The notes under the pieces were generated by a model. It did not search any database. It was not told the origin of the DNA and saw only the letters and a program-made list of their open reading frames with translations. From contig NW_003314267.1 of assembly GCF_000143415.4 (NCBI RefSeq), forward strand, positions 3,786,446-3,850,445: a stretch of 64,000 bases of DNA, in the 5' to 3' direction. This DNA comes from Selaginella moellendorffii (Eukaryota > Streptophyta > Lycopodiopsida > Selaginellales > Selaginellaceae). Below, one piece after another: positions 36,860 to 48,420 of this stretch (positions are counted from its first letter, which is position 1; each line of letters starts with the position of its first letter). The position numbers and the translations under genes are program-made.

Positions 36860-38193
36860 ATGACTATATGAGAAATACATAAACTTAAATGAGTTACGAG
36901 GCAACTTCTTTGTCTAACACGGATGCGCTACCAACTCAGACACCTTCCAGCCGTCGCCGACAAGGAAATGACCAACGGAGTCAGCCACCCTTGCTACTTT
37001 GGGAGTCACCCAGCTTACAAAAGTGTGATATGCCCCTACCCGCAGGGACATAGAGAGAGGAGCTAGAGGCCTCAACCCTCATGAGCAAAGAAACCAAATC
37101 CGTTAGTAAGGTTTAGATAGACTACTGTAAACAGGAAGTTAGAGTTGTTTACACGGTCATGCCCTTTTAACAGAATAAGGATCATTGACAGAGAAGCGGG
37201 TTATGTGACCAGTCGATAGTAGCTATCCCATGACTAGAGATTTCACCATGCACACGAAGTGCCGAAGCCAGTCTACCTATACTGGCCCAAACTCAAAGAT
37301 CAATAGATGGACAATATCAAAGTCATAAACAATTATATTTTAGAGACTTAATTATCAGTGAATATATCTTAGATTAGAACACAAAAGTATTCCAAGTAAG
37401 TTATCATTCGATAAACCAATATTATAGGATAGGAACTACCAAGATCACTATCATTGGAAAACATAGGATTCACCATCCAATAAAATTCAATAGCAAGTAT
37501 ATCATCAAGGAAACTCAATGATGAAACTTAACTATCGAAGATGGTAGACAGTATGCCAAACAACTTACTAAAGGTAACTTAAAGAACACAAAGTATCATT
37601 GACTGGCAAATAGAAACTATGACTATCCTATAATACTTGTTTATCGGATGATAACTTAATTGGAATACTTTTGTGTTCTAATCTAAGATTTATTCACTGA
37701 TAATTAAATCTCTAAGATATTATTGTCTATGACTTTGATATTGTCCGTATATTGATCTTTGAGTTTGGGCAAGTATAGGCAAACTGGCTTCGGCACTTCG
37801 TGTGCATGTTAAAATCTTTAGTCATGGGGTAGCTACTATCGACTGGTCACATAACCCGCCTTTTTGTCGATGTTCCTTATTCCGTTAAAAGGGCGTGACT
37901 GTGTAAACATCTCTAACTGCCTATTTACAATAGTCTATTTAAACCTTACCGACAGGTTTGGTTTCTTTGCTCATGAGTGTTGGGGCTTCTGGCTTTTCTC
38001 TCTATGTCCTTGCAGGTAGGGACATATCACACTTTTGTAGCTGGGTGACACCCAGAGCAACAAGGGTGGCTGACTCTGTTGGTCATTTCCTTGTCGGCGA
38101 CGGCCGGAAGGTGTCTGAGCTGGTAGCGCATCCGCGTTAGACAAAGAGGTTGCCCCCTAACTCATTTAAGTTAGTGCATTTCTCACATAGTGT
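36860..38193. repeat. Large inverted repeat, copy C
   Basis: Arms about 36,860-37,433 and 37,621-38,193, the same foldback as in copies A and B. The three copies give a natural comparison for compensatory changes between arms. Confidence 0.88.
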
Positions 38194-38290
38194 GAGTACC
38201 GTGAACTTTTTCTAGAGTTGTTTCCTTGGCGGTATTCTAGACTCAAATATGCATCGATGAGGATGTTGATCTTCCCTAGGGGGGGGAGAG

Positions 38291-38865
38291 TATTGCGAAT
38301 GTGACTTCGGGTATCGAAAGTTATTTGTCGACCGGTCCTTATAGACACTCTTTCCTTACTGCCACGACGGCAGGAGGTCGGTATTATTGGTTCCCTTTAT
38401 CAGCCCCTCTTGTTCAAGTGTTTGTTTACTGGGCTTAGCACCTGTACTTAGCCAGATGGACATAAGGTAGGAACTCCTATGTGTTTCTAGCTGAGCATAC
38501 TCGGCCTGGCTCTTAGTTCTCTTTTGCTCTATCTTGCATTGGCTTGACAAAAACCCTTGTGTATTGAGATTAGTCCCTTAATATCGCTGGATGATAGCTT
38601 ACCGTGTTTGCCAAACACCCTCGCTATCATGCCTTTTGTATTAGTCTCAATTCATCCTAGATGCTATTTATGGAAAGTGTCTAGATTTGCTCATTTGGCA
38701 TATCTACGGAATGTAAAGATCATCCTGAACACAATGGTGTTTGTCCCGTGTCCAAATTCGCAATTTAGGGACATTCCATATTTAGTAAGTTTCGAGTTTG
38801 TCCTAGAGATTAACTCCTGATACTAAAGGAGGCTTGGAGTGAAAGCCCAAAGCATGTGTTCCTCA

Positions 38866-38898
<33 letters not shown>

Positions 38899-39054
38899 CT
38901 TTGTATAGTAGAGATAGTGGGTAGGTTGGGCATGGCTGACCAATCTGAGGCATAGTCTAGCTCTCACTTGTGTGCTTGTCTTTGTTTTGTGTCCGACTTG
39001 GGTCTAAGCCCGTAAATCACTATAGGATAAAAGGTAAAAACCACGTGCACTACA
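38291..39054 (+). repeat. 3' LTR, copy C
   Basis: Starts TATTGCGAATG after the purine tract and ends CTACA. Same internal deletion as the other 3' LTRs. Confidence 0.85.
38868..38898 (+). repeat. 31-base G homopolymer
   Basis: An uninterrupted run of 31 G in the 3' LTR of copy C. A and B have shorter G runs broken by C and CTGT here. The length may be real slippage or a sequencing or assembly artefact. A tract like this can form G-quadruplexes. Confidence 0.9.
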
Positions 39055-40016
39055 CAAAGTGAAGAAAGATAACATGGCCGGAAGATCACATATGTTAGCT
39101 ATGGCCCAAAGTATTAACCACTTTACAAGAAGCAAAATATTTTTAAGTGTATAAGAGGCTTGTTCTTTGGCCTGGTTTGTGCTTTGTCCCTTGTCCTAGG
39201 TCAACTTTAGCAAACTTAAGTGTTTGATATCCCTCCTGTGATGTTCTAGAGATTTTTGGTGGAACCTTCATATAATAATTTTAAAAGGTTAAAAGTTGTA
39301 ACTTGAGAATTTTAGAGAAAAATACCTATGATCACAATTAAAAATGTTGATTAGACTCTTGAAATCATTTGTAACTACTTGGAATTCTGGTATTAAAATT
39401 GAAATTGATAAAAAGTGAGGCAAAATAATTTTTTGGACATCAAATATAAAGAAACAAAACAAAATATCACCATATTTTAATTGTAACACCCCAAGCTACC
39501 TGAGTCATATAAGACAAAATTTATGATCATGATGAAATTGATGTTTATGAATGATTCTATTTTAGATTTAAAAAAACATGTTTAAATGAAATTTATGTTC
39601 ACCTGGGTCCATGTGAGACGAAATTCTTGCTTGCCCATACTTTGGGTAGGATGTGTGAACTCCCACAAATGAGTTTTGGCCCCTATCTTTCATGTTTTCT
39701 TGTCTTCTTTGCCACACAAGTTTCAACATGGCAAAAGATAACAAAATTTAACAAGAGGCCTCACACTTTACATGTCAATTTGGAGTGGCCAAGGCGAGAC
39801 AAGATGTCGATGCCACTCATTCCCTGCCCCTATGCTTGCCACCATCCCTTGTACGGAAGAACACAGAAACAATTACTTTGTACGGTGGTTCTGCCAAGAC
39901 GTAAGAACGCTCTGGATCCTTCTCTACCTCAAAGAGAACTTGGTGCCTTTCTTCTCATTGAATGAATCTCAAGCGATGGGTCACGGGACATAGACTATGT
40001 TCTTGGTTCGTATTGG
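39055..40016. other. Spacer between LTR element and PPR pseudogene, copy C
   Basis: Counterpart of 11,794-12,739 and 29,566-30,527. No credible gene. Carries the same recurrent 112-codon frame (39,627-39,965) without a domain. Confidence 0.45.
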
Positions 40017-42338
40017 TCTCGGGGAAAGAAAAGGATTGAGAAGAAGATATTTCGCAGCTCTAGCAGAAACTTCTCGAGATCTTGTCGAAGATTCGCAAGC
40101 CTCGTACGCTCGCTCGCTGCGCCATTGCCGAGCTCAAAGATCTCCTCCAAGGCAAGTCCGTCCACCGCCGGATCAATCAGGCAGGCCTCCAGAGAAATTT
40201 CCAGCTGGGCAATCTCCTCCTCCAAATGTATGGAAATGCGGGGATTTAAGCAGCGCTCAAGAAGTCTTCGATTCCATCCCAGAAAAACCACGCTCGCCTG
40301 GTCCCTATTCGTCACCGCATATGCCCAGAATGGGCATACCAGGTCTCTACGACTCTATGCAAAGCCACGGCCTTTTTCCAAGTGACTTTACCATCTCGGT
40401 GGCCCTCAGCTCCTGTTCCAGCCTCAAGAGCTTCGAGCGAGGAGCGAGGATCCATCGCTGGGCTGACGAGCACGGCTATGGCTCCAACCTTCTCGTCCAG
40501 AACGCGCTCGTCAACTTCTACGCAAAGTGCTCCAAGATCCCAGAGGCAATGAAACTGTTTGGCGAGATGAGCGAGCGAACGAGTGTCACCTGGAACGCAG
40601 TCATTTCGGCTCACGCCCAGAACGATCGCTGGCACTCTCGATCTCTATCGCGAGATGCTGGCCGAGGCTGTCGAGCCGAGTAGCGTCACCTTTGCGGTGG
40701 CTCTTAGCGCTTGCTCCAGCTTGGGAGCTATGGAGGAAGGCTGGAGAATCCACGCTCGGTTCTCACTGTGTGGATTCCACCGCGCCACCATCGCCCAGAA
40801 TGGGCTCGTAAGCATGTACGCCAAGTGTGGCTGCCTGGACGGAAGCTCGAGCTATCTTCAATGGAATCCTGGAGCGAACTGTCGTCTCGTGGTCTGCCAT
40901 GATCGGAGCTTATGCTCTCCATGGCCGCGGCCAGGAAGCTCTCCTTCTCTTTCATAGGATGAGAAAAGATGGAAGAGTGGAGCCGAATGCCATGACTTTC
41001 ACTGGAGTTTTCAATGCCTGTGGCGTGGTCGAGGATCTGGAGCAAGGCAGAGAGATTCACGCTCTCGCCATGGCGAGTGGAGAGCTCAAATCATCCAGCC
41101 CCATCCTGGAGAACGCGCTGCTGAACATGTTCGTGAGGTTTGGCAGCCTGGAAGAAGCTCGCAAAGTCTTCGACGCGATGGATCATCCGGACGCCTTCTC
41201 GTGGACGAACATGATCACCGCTTGCACAGAGAACTGCGAGCTTCTCGAGGCGTTGGGCTCTTCCACTGGATGAATTTGAAAGGGGTCCCTCCAACCAGTG
41301 TCACGCTCGCCAGCGTCCTCAATGCGTGTGCTTGTTCTGGAGCTCTCAAAGTTGGCAAGCAAATCCATGCCCGCCTTGATGCCAGCGGCTTTCTCCGCCA
41401 TGCAAACCAGGAACTCTGTATCCTGGACTGCGATGATTGCCGCGCTTGCTCAGCACGGCCAGGGCGATGAAGCTCTCGAGCTCTTCAAGGAGATGAACTT
41501 GGAAGGCATGGTGGCCGACGCCACCACTTTCATCTGCGTTCTCCGCGCTTGCAGCCATGCCGGGCTCATCAAGGAGAGCCTCGAGTTCTTCCACAGCATG
41601 GTGGAGGACTACGCCATCGCTCCAACTGAGACGCACTACTGCCGAGCGCTGGACACGATCGGCCGCGCGGGGCGCCTCCAGGACGCCGAGGAGCTGATCC
41701 ACAGCATGCCTTTTCACCCCGAGACAGTGACATGGAAGACGCTGCTCAACGCTTGTAGAATCCATAGCCAGGCCGAGCGAGCTACAAAGGTGGCGGAGCT
41801 CCTCGCGAAGCTCGCGCCCGAGGATAGCATGGCGTACACGCTGCTGGGAAACGTCTACGCCGCCACCGAGAGATATGGAGACCAAATGAGAGTGAGGAAG
41901 AGCATGACGGATCGGGGCCTCAAGAAAGTACCCAGGAAGAGCTTCATCGAGGTGAAGAACAAGGTCCATGAGTTCGTCGCTGGCGATCGAGCTCATCCCA
42001 GCCGAGACGAGATCTTGCTAGAGTTGGAGAAGCTCGGCGGAAGGATGAGAGAAGCCGGGTACGTTCCAAACACGAAGGACGTCCTTCATGCCGTGAACGA
42101 GGAGGAGAAAGAGCAGCTGATTGGATTGCACAGTGAGAAGCTGGCCATTGCGTTTGGGTTGATCGCCACACCACCTGGAACTCCTCTCTTGATCGTCAAG
42201 AACCTCCGGGTTTGCTCGGATTGTCACGCCGCCACCAAAGTTATTGCAAAGATCATGAGGAGGAGGATAGTTGTGCGAGACACTCACAGGTTCCATCACC
42301 TTGAGGATGGCCAGTGTTCTTGCAAGGATTACTGGTGA
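40017..42338 (+). pseudogene. PPR (PLS-DYW) pseudogene, copy C, with complete DYW end
   Basis: Same frameshifted repeats as A and B across 40,017-41,270. From 41,298 a single frame of 346 codons runs to the native stop at 42,338. Visible in order: PPR motifs (VSWTAMIAAL, FICVLRACSHAGLIKES), E motifs (VTWKTLLNACRIHSQAE, AYTLLGNVYAATERYGD), then a DYW domain with HSEKLA, CSDCHAATK and a CSCKDYW end. The HxE and CxxCH residues are the zinc-binding, cytidine-deaminase-like signature of DYW editing factors that act in plastids or mitochondria. The C-terminal part alone could be expressed, but it has no targeting peptide and too few repeats for normal RNA binding, so I call it a pseudogene. Confidence 0.85.
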
Positions 42339-42984
42339 GACATTTTTTTTGTCGTCCTTGCAATACGTAAAAAACAAACATGAAACTACTGGCTTAAGAA
42401 AGTGCAGAGGGCGTCTACTGGAGATTGTTTTGCAACACGGTCGAAAATGAAGAAAATCAAGGCCGTGGACCGAACCTGCGGGGAAAGCCCACATGATTTC
42501 TAGTCATGTCTACCTTTAGCTGCTAGTTCAGAAGGTCAAGAAGAATGAAGTGGACAAATTCTTGTTATCACTCAATTCTTGTAAATATTATTGCATTCTG
42601 TAAAGCAAATTATTTCTATTCAATAAGACAATTCTAGCTTAAGCAGCCATTCATTTTGATATACAGTACATTCATAGGGATTAATTTACCTTTATAAAAA
42701 ATATGATCAGAGAAACCAACACTTAAAGTAGTCAAAGTAATATCACAATTTTCAAAATATTTAAAAACTATATATATTTTCTAAATAATTTAAAGGTTTC
42801 CAATGAGTTACTAATATATATCAAATAAGATAATTATTTGTCACAATTTTACATTTACTAATGAGTGCTTGCAATAAATCATTTATTACCTTTTTAATTA
42901 TTTCATTTATTAATCTTTGGAGAGAACCACATAAAATTTATTTTCCAGTTGAAATATCTGTAGAAGAATATGGAATACTTCCAG
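42339..42984. other. 3' flank of PPR copy C and AT-rich spacer
   Basis: No gene is seen on the plus strand. Just after the PPR stop there is a T8 tract, and AATAAG near 42,622 could be a polyadenylation signal. From about 42,690 the DNA is very AT-rich. On the minus strand about 42,840-42,980 has a second coding-like frame (interrupted by one TAA), offset from the one at 42,985-43,252. Confidence 0.4.
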
Positions 42985-43252
42985 TTAAACATTAATTTTT
43001 ATAATAACACTTCCTCCATCAATATCTATTAAATCAGTATCAATATAACTTTGTGGATAAAGATTAGATTCATGTAATTTTAGTGCAAGTCTTTTAATGT
43101 GATATAAAATTGTATTAATATCTTCCTCAGTAAGTGAATTATTCTTTCCACAATATATATTTATTTTACCAAATAGAATTCCATAATGTATATTTAAAAT
43201 AAAAATAACTATAAGGTTTATAAATACATATATGTATATACGTGTATAATCT
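42985..43252 (-). pseudogene. Unrecognised coding-like relic
   Basis: The minus strand is open for about 86 codons, without an obvious start. It has a protein-like composition in very AT-rich DNA (segments such as YGILFGKINIYCG and HIKRLALKLHESNLYPQSYI). After the stop at 42,985 the coding character continues in another frame to about 42,840, which suggests one frameshift and then one more stop. I do not recognise the family; a captured foreign or viral-type gene is possible. Its base composition differs sharply from the GC-rich PPR next to it. Confidence 0.35.
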
Positions 43253-43258
43253 TAGCTA

Positions 43259-43391
43259 GGTAATACACTAATTATAGTACTATAGCATATAGACTATTCA
43301 TTTGGGATTGAATGTAGTCTATCCACTTTTATATATAAACAAAGTCTAAACCCTAATTAATATATTTATTCCTATATCCCAAACATTCACA
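43259..43391 (+). repeat. Left copy of a direct repeat flanking the palindrome block (LTR-like)
   Basis: Shares the core ATAGTACTATAGCATATAGA, then CATTCATTTGGGA and TTAATTAATAT-type words, with 53,494-53,620. It contains a TATA-box-like TATATAAA and ends near ATTCACA, much like the short LTRs at 55,380 and 59,930. It could be the 5' LTR of a second short-LTR element whose interior was replaced or interrupted by the 45-53 kb block. Confidence 0.6.
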
Positions 43392-45244
43392 TTGTATTGC
43401 AATTTGTCTTTGAAGAGCAAAATTTTTTGGTAGTGCTTTGCTTTGGTGTTCAGGATTATGTTTTATTTTATTTTTTTCATTCTCTTTTAGATTTAGATCT
43501 ATATTAGCTTTTTGTAAGATCCAAAATTTTAACTATCACTATGCTTAGATTTACTCTTTTTTTTTCTGATTTTCATTACATTCTCTTCTTTTACTATACC
43601 ATGCCATCATCAATTAAGAAGTATATCATTTGAAGCTGTTGATACTACTCCATTGGATCAAGTTTTTGGAGTTGTGAGGTGTAATTATATTGGTGTTACA
43701 TCCATTCTTAATGTGTTGCCACTTCCATGTGATTATATGGTTTTTCTTATTCTCAATGTTCTATCATCTCCCATTGATGTGGAGCATCATCATGACATCA
43801 ATTGATGAGATATAGATAATGTAGTTTGGTTTTTGGAGAATGTTTAAAAATCAAGTTTATGGGAAAATAATGTTTATGAGCTCAAATGGATTTTGAATTG
43901 TGATGAGGAACTTAATTAATATGGAGATAGTTTTGAAGATAAACTAGAGATTTTGCAGGGTATATATCAATTCTTTAATCTATCATTTAATCCTTTCTTT
44001 TTACCTTTTGCTCTTTCCCAGTTTTTCGTTATTTCTTGACATAAACCACTCTTTTATGTTCTTCGTGTTCTTTCCTCATTTGCAATATTTCCTTCTCACT
44101 CAACTCAATATTGGATTGAGAATGAAAATCATAAAAATTAAAAATAATCAATGTGTCAAGTTTTCTATCCTTCTTATACTAATCTAGATATTAAGTATAG
44201 ATGTGAAGTTGAAAATCTTGTTTTTATTTCTTTGGCAGAGTCTTTGCTATTGAGCATTCCTCTATTCTAAGAGTTACATCATTTTGGCTAGAGTTTTAGA
44301 TTGAGTATGTATTCCTAGTTATGAGTGTTATTAAAAGCCTTTACTTTATCATTGATGTTGAGGGGTTTATGTATTCCTTTAAAAGTGTGGATTTTTTTTA
44401 TTAATTTTCTATTTTAAGTGTTGAATTGTGTGTTGAGGAGGTTAAGCGTTATGAATCTTTTACTTATTTCATGCTAGTTGAAGTATTTTATTATACTAAA
44501 TCTTTTATTCTTCAAGCTTTAAATATGTTTTCTTCTTTTCTTCCAATTTTTATTTTGACAATTGCTGAAAATTATTCTTCTAATGCTTCTTTGTCCACTT
44601 TTTCTTTATCCACGATGTTTCTTCTTCCCTTTTTCTTACCTTCTCCTTTTTGCTTTGATTTTTCAAAAAAAATTTCTCAGAGGAAGGGTTTAACTCCGAT
44701 GATGCTCTATTTCGTTAAAGTGGGATTTATTTAGTAAAATGGGACTAGATACAAATTTTCAAGTATTTGAAAATGACGTGAAATTATATGTTTTTTGTCC
44801 AGGGGCTAGACATATCTGGGGCATGGTGACTAGTGCGGTGACTTTGTGTCCAGACTGAGTCCATCTGGTTGTATAATAAATCTCATTGTCAAGGTGAACA
44901 AGCCGAATCTGAAGCTAAAGAAGAGCGATGGCATACGTGCACACACTATTTGTTTGTTCATTGAGCGTGTGGTGAGCTTTCCAAGATGAACGTCATTCCT
45001 ATTAGCCAGACATATAACTTAATGGTGAGAACATTTAAATATTATTCAATGTTATCTTTTCTAACGAATCTAATTGTGAAGGTGTAGCAAGAGGCATTGC
45101 TAGTCTGGAGAAGTCATTTAACTCATTTGACCCTTAGTGTATTTTCATGAAACTAAATAACATTCATATTATTAAGGAATTTTTCTAGTACCTTTTTTTT
45201 ACGACATAGAGGCTTGCATTTCTTTCAAAGGTGATTTAGTAAAA
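43392..45244. other. T-rich region after the left LTR-like repeat, no clear gene
   Basis: Long T and A tracts, with a TTTAGATCT word that also follows the LTR at 55,555, so this may be a decayed 5' leader and gag region of a short-LTR element. A 102-codon frame at 44,426-44,734 is low complexity and hydrophobic; I see no family. Half-sites of the palindrome family begin at about 44,929. Confidence 0.4.
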
Positions 45245-45450
45245 GGCTTGAGGGCACATGCCATTCTATTTCTCAGACCGGTATTAAGATATACTAGTGC
45301 AAAGGGAAAAAGGTATTTGGTGATCAAGTAAATGGCATGAGGGCACACACCATTATAAGCCTAAGCGCTAGTGGACACCTCCTTTTTGGTGTCACGCCTC
45401 ACGCCATCACGCCATGCCATCACGCCTCCTCTGATTCAGATTCGGATTGT

Positions 45451-48231
45451 TCACCTTGAAATAAAATACATAATCTCACCTTGAACCCGGGTTATAAATG
45501 CTCTTGCTGCATCTCTTGCATGGTCTGGCAAGGTGATGGTGGCACTCTGCTTCCGCATCCAACCATGCACAACATTATCCACCGATATGCTCATGCTGGG
45601 ATCCCTTGGATTCAGCACCCATCTCTTTTCTAGGCAATCCTTCGTATATCCGGAACTTGGCTTGAACCACTCCACAGTTACATTAAAGGAGTTAGTTTCC
45701 GCGTCCTCCTCTGCATCAGTGATGCAGTGCCCCACCCATATCATTTGTTTTTTATTACTGGGTCTGACAAGCACGACCATTCCTTTGCAGACCTGTACTG
45801 GATTGAATGCTGAATCCGGCTTCTTGTTCCTCGGCCCACAATAGTGATCCTCAACATCGTTATCTGTCACTACATTTCCAGAGGACATTGTTCCGCTACT
45901 ATCTGGTGCTCTGGGTTCTGGCCAAAAGGACTCTTCCAATTCTTCATATACAACCGGCCCATTTTGGATAGTAGATATAATCTTCTCCCAGTATTCGAGC
46001 AAAGGCTTGCACCTCTTAAAATAGGATTCTCCACCAAACACCAACCCCCTCTTCCAGAAGGCAATATGCTGTCTAATCTCGGCCACTATACTTTCCTGGT
46101 CTTTGAGTCCATCCGGGTGCATCGGCCGTGGGGAACCCTAAGGAATCATAGGTTCCCCAGTTATGGGATCTCTCTTGAAGAGTTCAATGCTGTCCACTGG
46201 CAGCCACACTGTGTCCCATTCTCTCATCTTGTACCTCATCACTGGAGCACCGTCACGCATGCTGAAATGAAACTGAAGAGGCTTGGAGTGGCCAATCAGC
46301 GTTTCGGATCCGTCCCTGATGTAGCCTCTTACAAACCCCTTAAAGTCTGGAACCTCTGTCACAAGTGCAGCTTCAATAGTGCCTTTGATGCAATTTTGGA
46401 ATTCATCGTAGAGTTGTGGGAGGGTGAGGACATTGGATCGCCGGAGGGACTCTGCCAGGTGACTGAACATGGCATCGACGTCTTCATGAGTGTGCCCAAC
46501 CATGAGAAAGCCAAGTGTAACCGTTTCAAATATGCCTTTGGCAACAAGCATCGCCAAGTGGGGTGGAAGGCCACATCGGCCGCAAGAACTTCCTTGAGAT
46601 TTTGCTTCGTTTGGATGAGGCTGTGCATTCACCGGGCGACCAGCCTCGTCGGAATGGCATGAGGCCTCACGTGATAACCCTACAATCTGACGGCCAACAT
46701 ATTCACTGGGATGGCATGGGGCCCCACACGATACTGCAAGCCTTTGCTCCTCCTCCAGCTGAACCCTATATGGGGTTCAATTGACAAGGGCCTTATGCAA
46801 GGGTTGGCCGTTCAGCTCAGTCTGCGCACTTTGCAGAGACCTTAAGTGTTTTGCTAGGGACGCAATCATCATGTTTGCACCCCCGCCACCCCATAGAGGT
46901 ACAAAGAAGTTCCCATAGTTCTGGGCACCATGCCCATGAGCGATTATGCCAAACAGAGACACAGGCAGCTGCATGGATGAAGAGATTGCCTTGGGGGCAG
47001 GATTGAGTCGAGGTAAGCACGTCTTTTTCTGGTCCATTTTGTCGTGGATGATGCAGAGGTAAGAGTCAGGTCTCTCCATGGAGAGAATCCTGTTATGATA
47101 ATATGCAGTCCTGCAGCTTCTCTGCTCGATGTTGTGGTCGAGCCGCCTTCTAACCAACGTCTCTCGCTCTTGAGCGCTGCAAGAATTCTTCGACAAAGCC
47201 ATTTTGATAGCAGTGCACTCGTCACACTTTGAAAAGCTGGAGTACTTTCCTATACTCACATCCCTGAACCTGTTGCTCCACAATCTACTAAATCTAGATT
47301 GGCTCAACTTCCTGTAGCCATTACTCTGGAATTCCCGATTCACATCTTCCAATATGGCCCCCTTGGTATACATGGAAGGGAGAACTCGTTGGGTGTCTCG
47401 AGTTCCATCTTCCAAGAGGCGGGTTTTATGTGGTTGCTGCTCGCTATATGTCTCGACAAACCTCTTGAAGATTGCCTCTCCATATACAACATGACCCCTG
47501 GTTTTGTGAGTACCGTCGTTCCCATGGACTGCCTGTTGAACCCTTTGTTCCTCGAACTCAGTTTTGATTCTGTAGAATGTGGTTCAAGGGACTCCATAAA
47601 TGATTCTCCATGTCTTCATGCAGACCAAACCCCTCTGGAAGACCATGCCCCCCACCTGATGTTCTGAAGCATCAACAGATGACCGTAATGCCTCATACAC
47701 AAAATTGCGAGCTACCTTTCAGGACAATGTCTTGTATCTTGCTCTCTCCTCTTCAATAGCATCCCAATCAGCATGTTGACAGCACCTCCTCTTGCAACAA
47801 GCAACTGTCGAGACCATTCGAACCTCCATCGCCATTTTCTGCCTTTTCGGTTCGTTACTCAGATCCCTTTGGCTGCGCTTTAGGGAGGTGTACTTTCTTT
47901 ACCCATGAAGAGATGTTCTGTCATCAGTTGTAGTGGTGTTTGATTGTGAATCCTTCACATTCTCAAACACTAAGTGCCTCAATTTCCACCGCACAATGCT
48001 TCCAATAGCCAGACTGTTTTCTTCTGTGTCAACAACCTCTAAAATCGCAACTCCAATAACATCCCAGCCCAATTCTTGATTAGCAACCGCATCTCTTGGA
48101 TCGACAACTGTGGCTAAGCCCTCAGCTACCACCTCCCCCTCGGGGTTGTTTAGAAACACCTTTGCCTTAATCCATGTAGCACGGTTCTTAAGATCCACGG
48201 AGGGAACATGCGTCGCACTTGCAGAGGCCAT
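45451..48231 (-). pseudogene. DUF7869-like transposon-associated protein gene, decayed
   Basis: Multi-exon gene read leftward. The start is ATG at 48,231 (MASASATHVPSVDL), a first exon of about 110 codons. A cysteine-rich exon follows (CCKRRCCQH, about 47,749-47,806). A long exon begins at 47,569 after a TTCTACAG acceptor and holds DKMDQKKTCLPRL and LPVSLFGIIAHGHG. Then comes a palindrome-bearing stretch (46,633-46,776), then VAKGIFETVTLGFLMVGHTH with EDVDAMFSHL, and a long C-terminal part to 45,451. GHTHEDxD is the hallmark of the DUF7869 family, found in repetitive genes of plants, algae and oomycetes (family knowledge). The expected Asp-Asn motif before it is not readable. One in-frame TAG (46,138-46,140) splits an otherwise continuous frame. 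Role as transposase or nuclease is unproven. Confidence 0.6.
46633..46776 (-). other. Probable intron or insertion with two palindromes in the DUF7869-like gene
   Basis: A 144-bp stretch between coding-like segments of the minus-strand gene. It holds palindromes at 46,653 and 46,710 separated by 57 bp. Exact splice sites are not clear, and part of the missing conserved segment may lie at its left edge (46,560-46,632). Confidence 0.45.
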
Positions 48232-48420
48232 TCTGAAAGTGCAGAAAAGAAGTTAAGACCATACAAAAAATGATTGGAGAATGGCCTAAATCATAACATA
48301 CCAAACAACCTCAATAGCATGAGGCCACATGCCATTATTCAAACATGCTATTGACACCCACGTGAAATTTCGCATTCACAAAATTGGCATGAGCCCTCAT
48401 GCCATTAGTGGTACCACTAA

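Larger units (their letters stand above)
35995..39054 (+). mobile_element. LTR retrotransposon 3' half, copy C
   Basis: Starts inside the non-coding interior. It carries the large inverted repeat (about 36,860-38,193), the purine tract and the 3' LTR (38,291-39,054). No 5' LTR is present. The 3' LTR has an expanded G run at its centre and has lost the neighbouring GGGGGTTCCAAA-type segment seen in A and B. Confidence 0.85.
35995..42206. repeat. Duplication copy C (partial)
   Basis: Third, partial copy. It starts at the equivalent of A-8,744, inside the non-coding interior of the LTR element, and matches through the 3' LTR and the PPR pseudogene to A-14,929. From 42,207 it continues with the PPR gene's own 3' end, whereas A and B switch to unrelated AT-rich DNA. 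Copy C therefore preserves the older arrangement at the PPR 3' end. Confidence 0.92.

Noticed and set aside
38868-38898. G tract as a functional quadruplex promoter
   Set aside because: No transcription start or conservation supports it; length differs among copies and may be an artefact.
41346-41996. 216-codon minus-strand frame, also at 14,069 and 31,857
   Set aside because: Shadow of the GC-rich PPR frame on the opposite strand.
45844-46662. 272-codon plus-strand open frame
   Set aside because: It lies antisense to the DUF7869-like exons and has no family character of its own; the minus strand carries the recognisable motifs.
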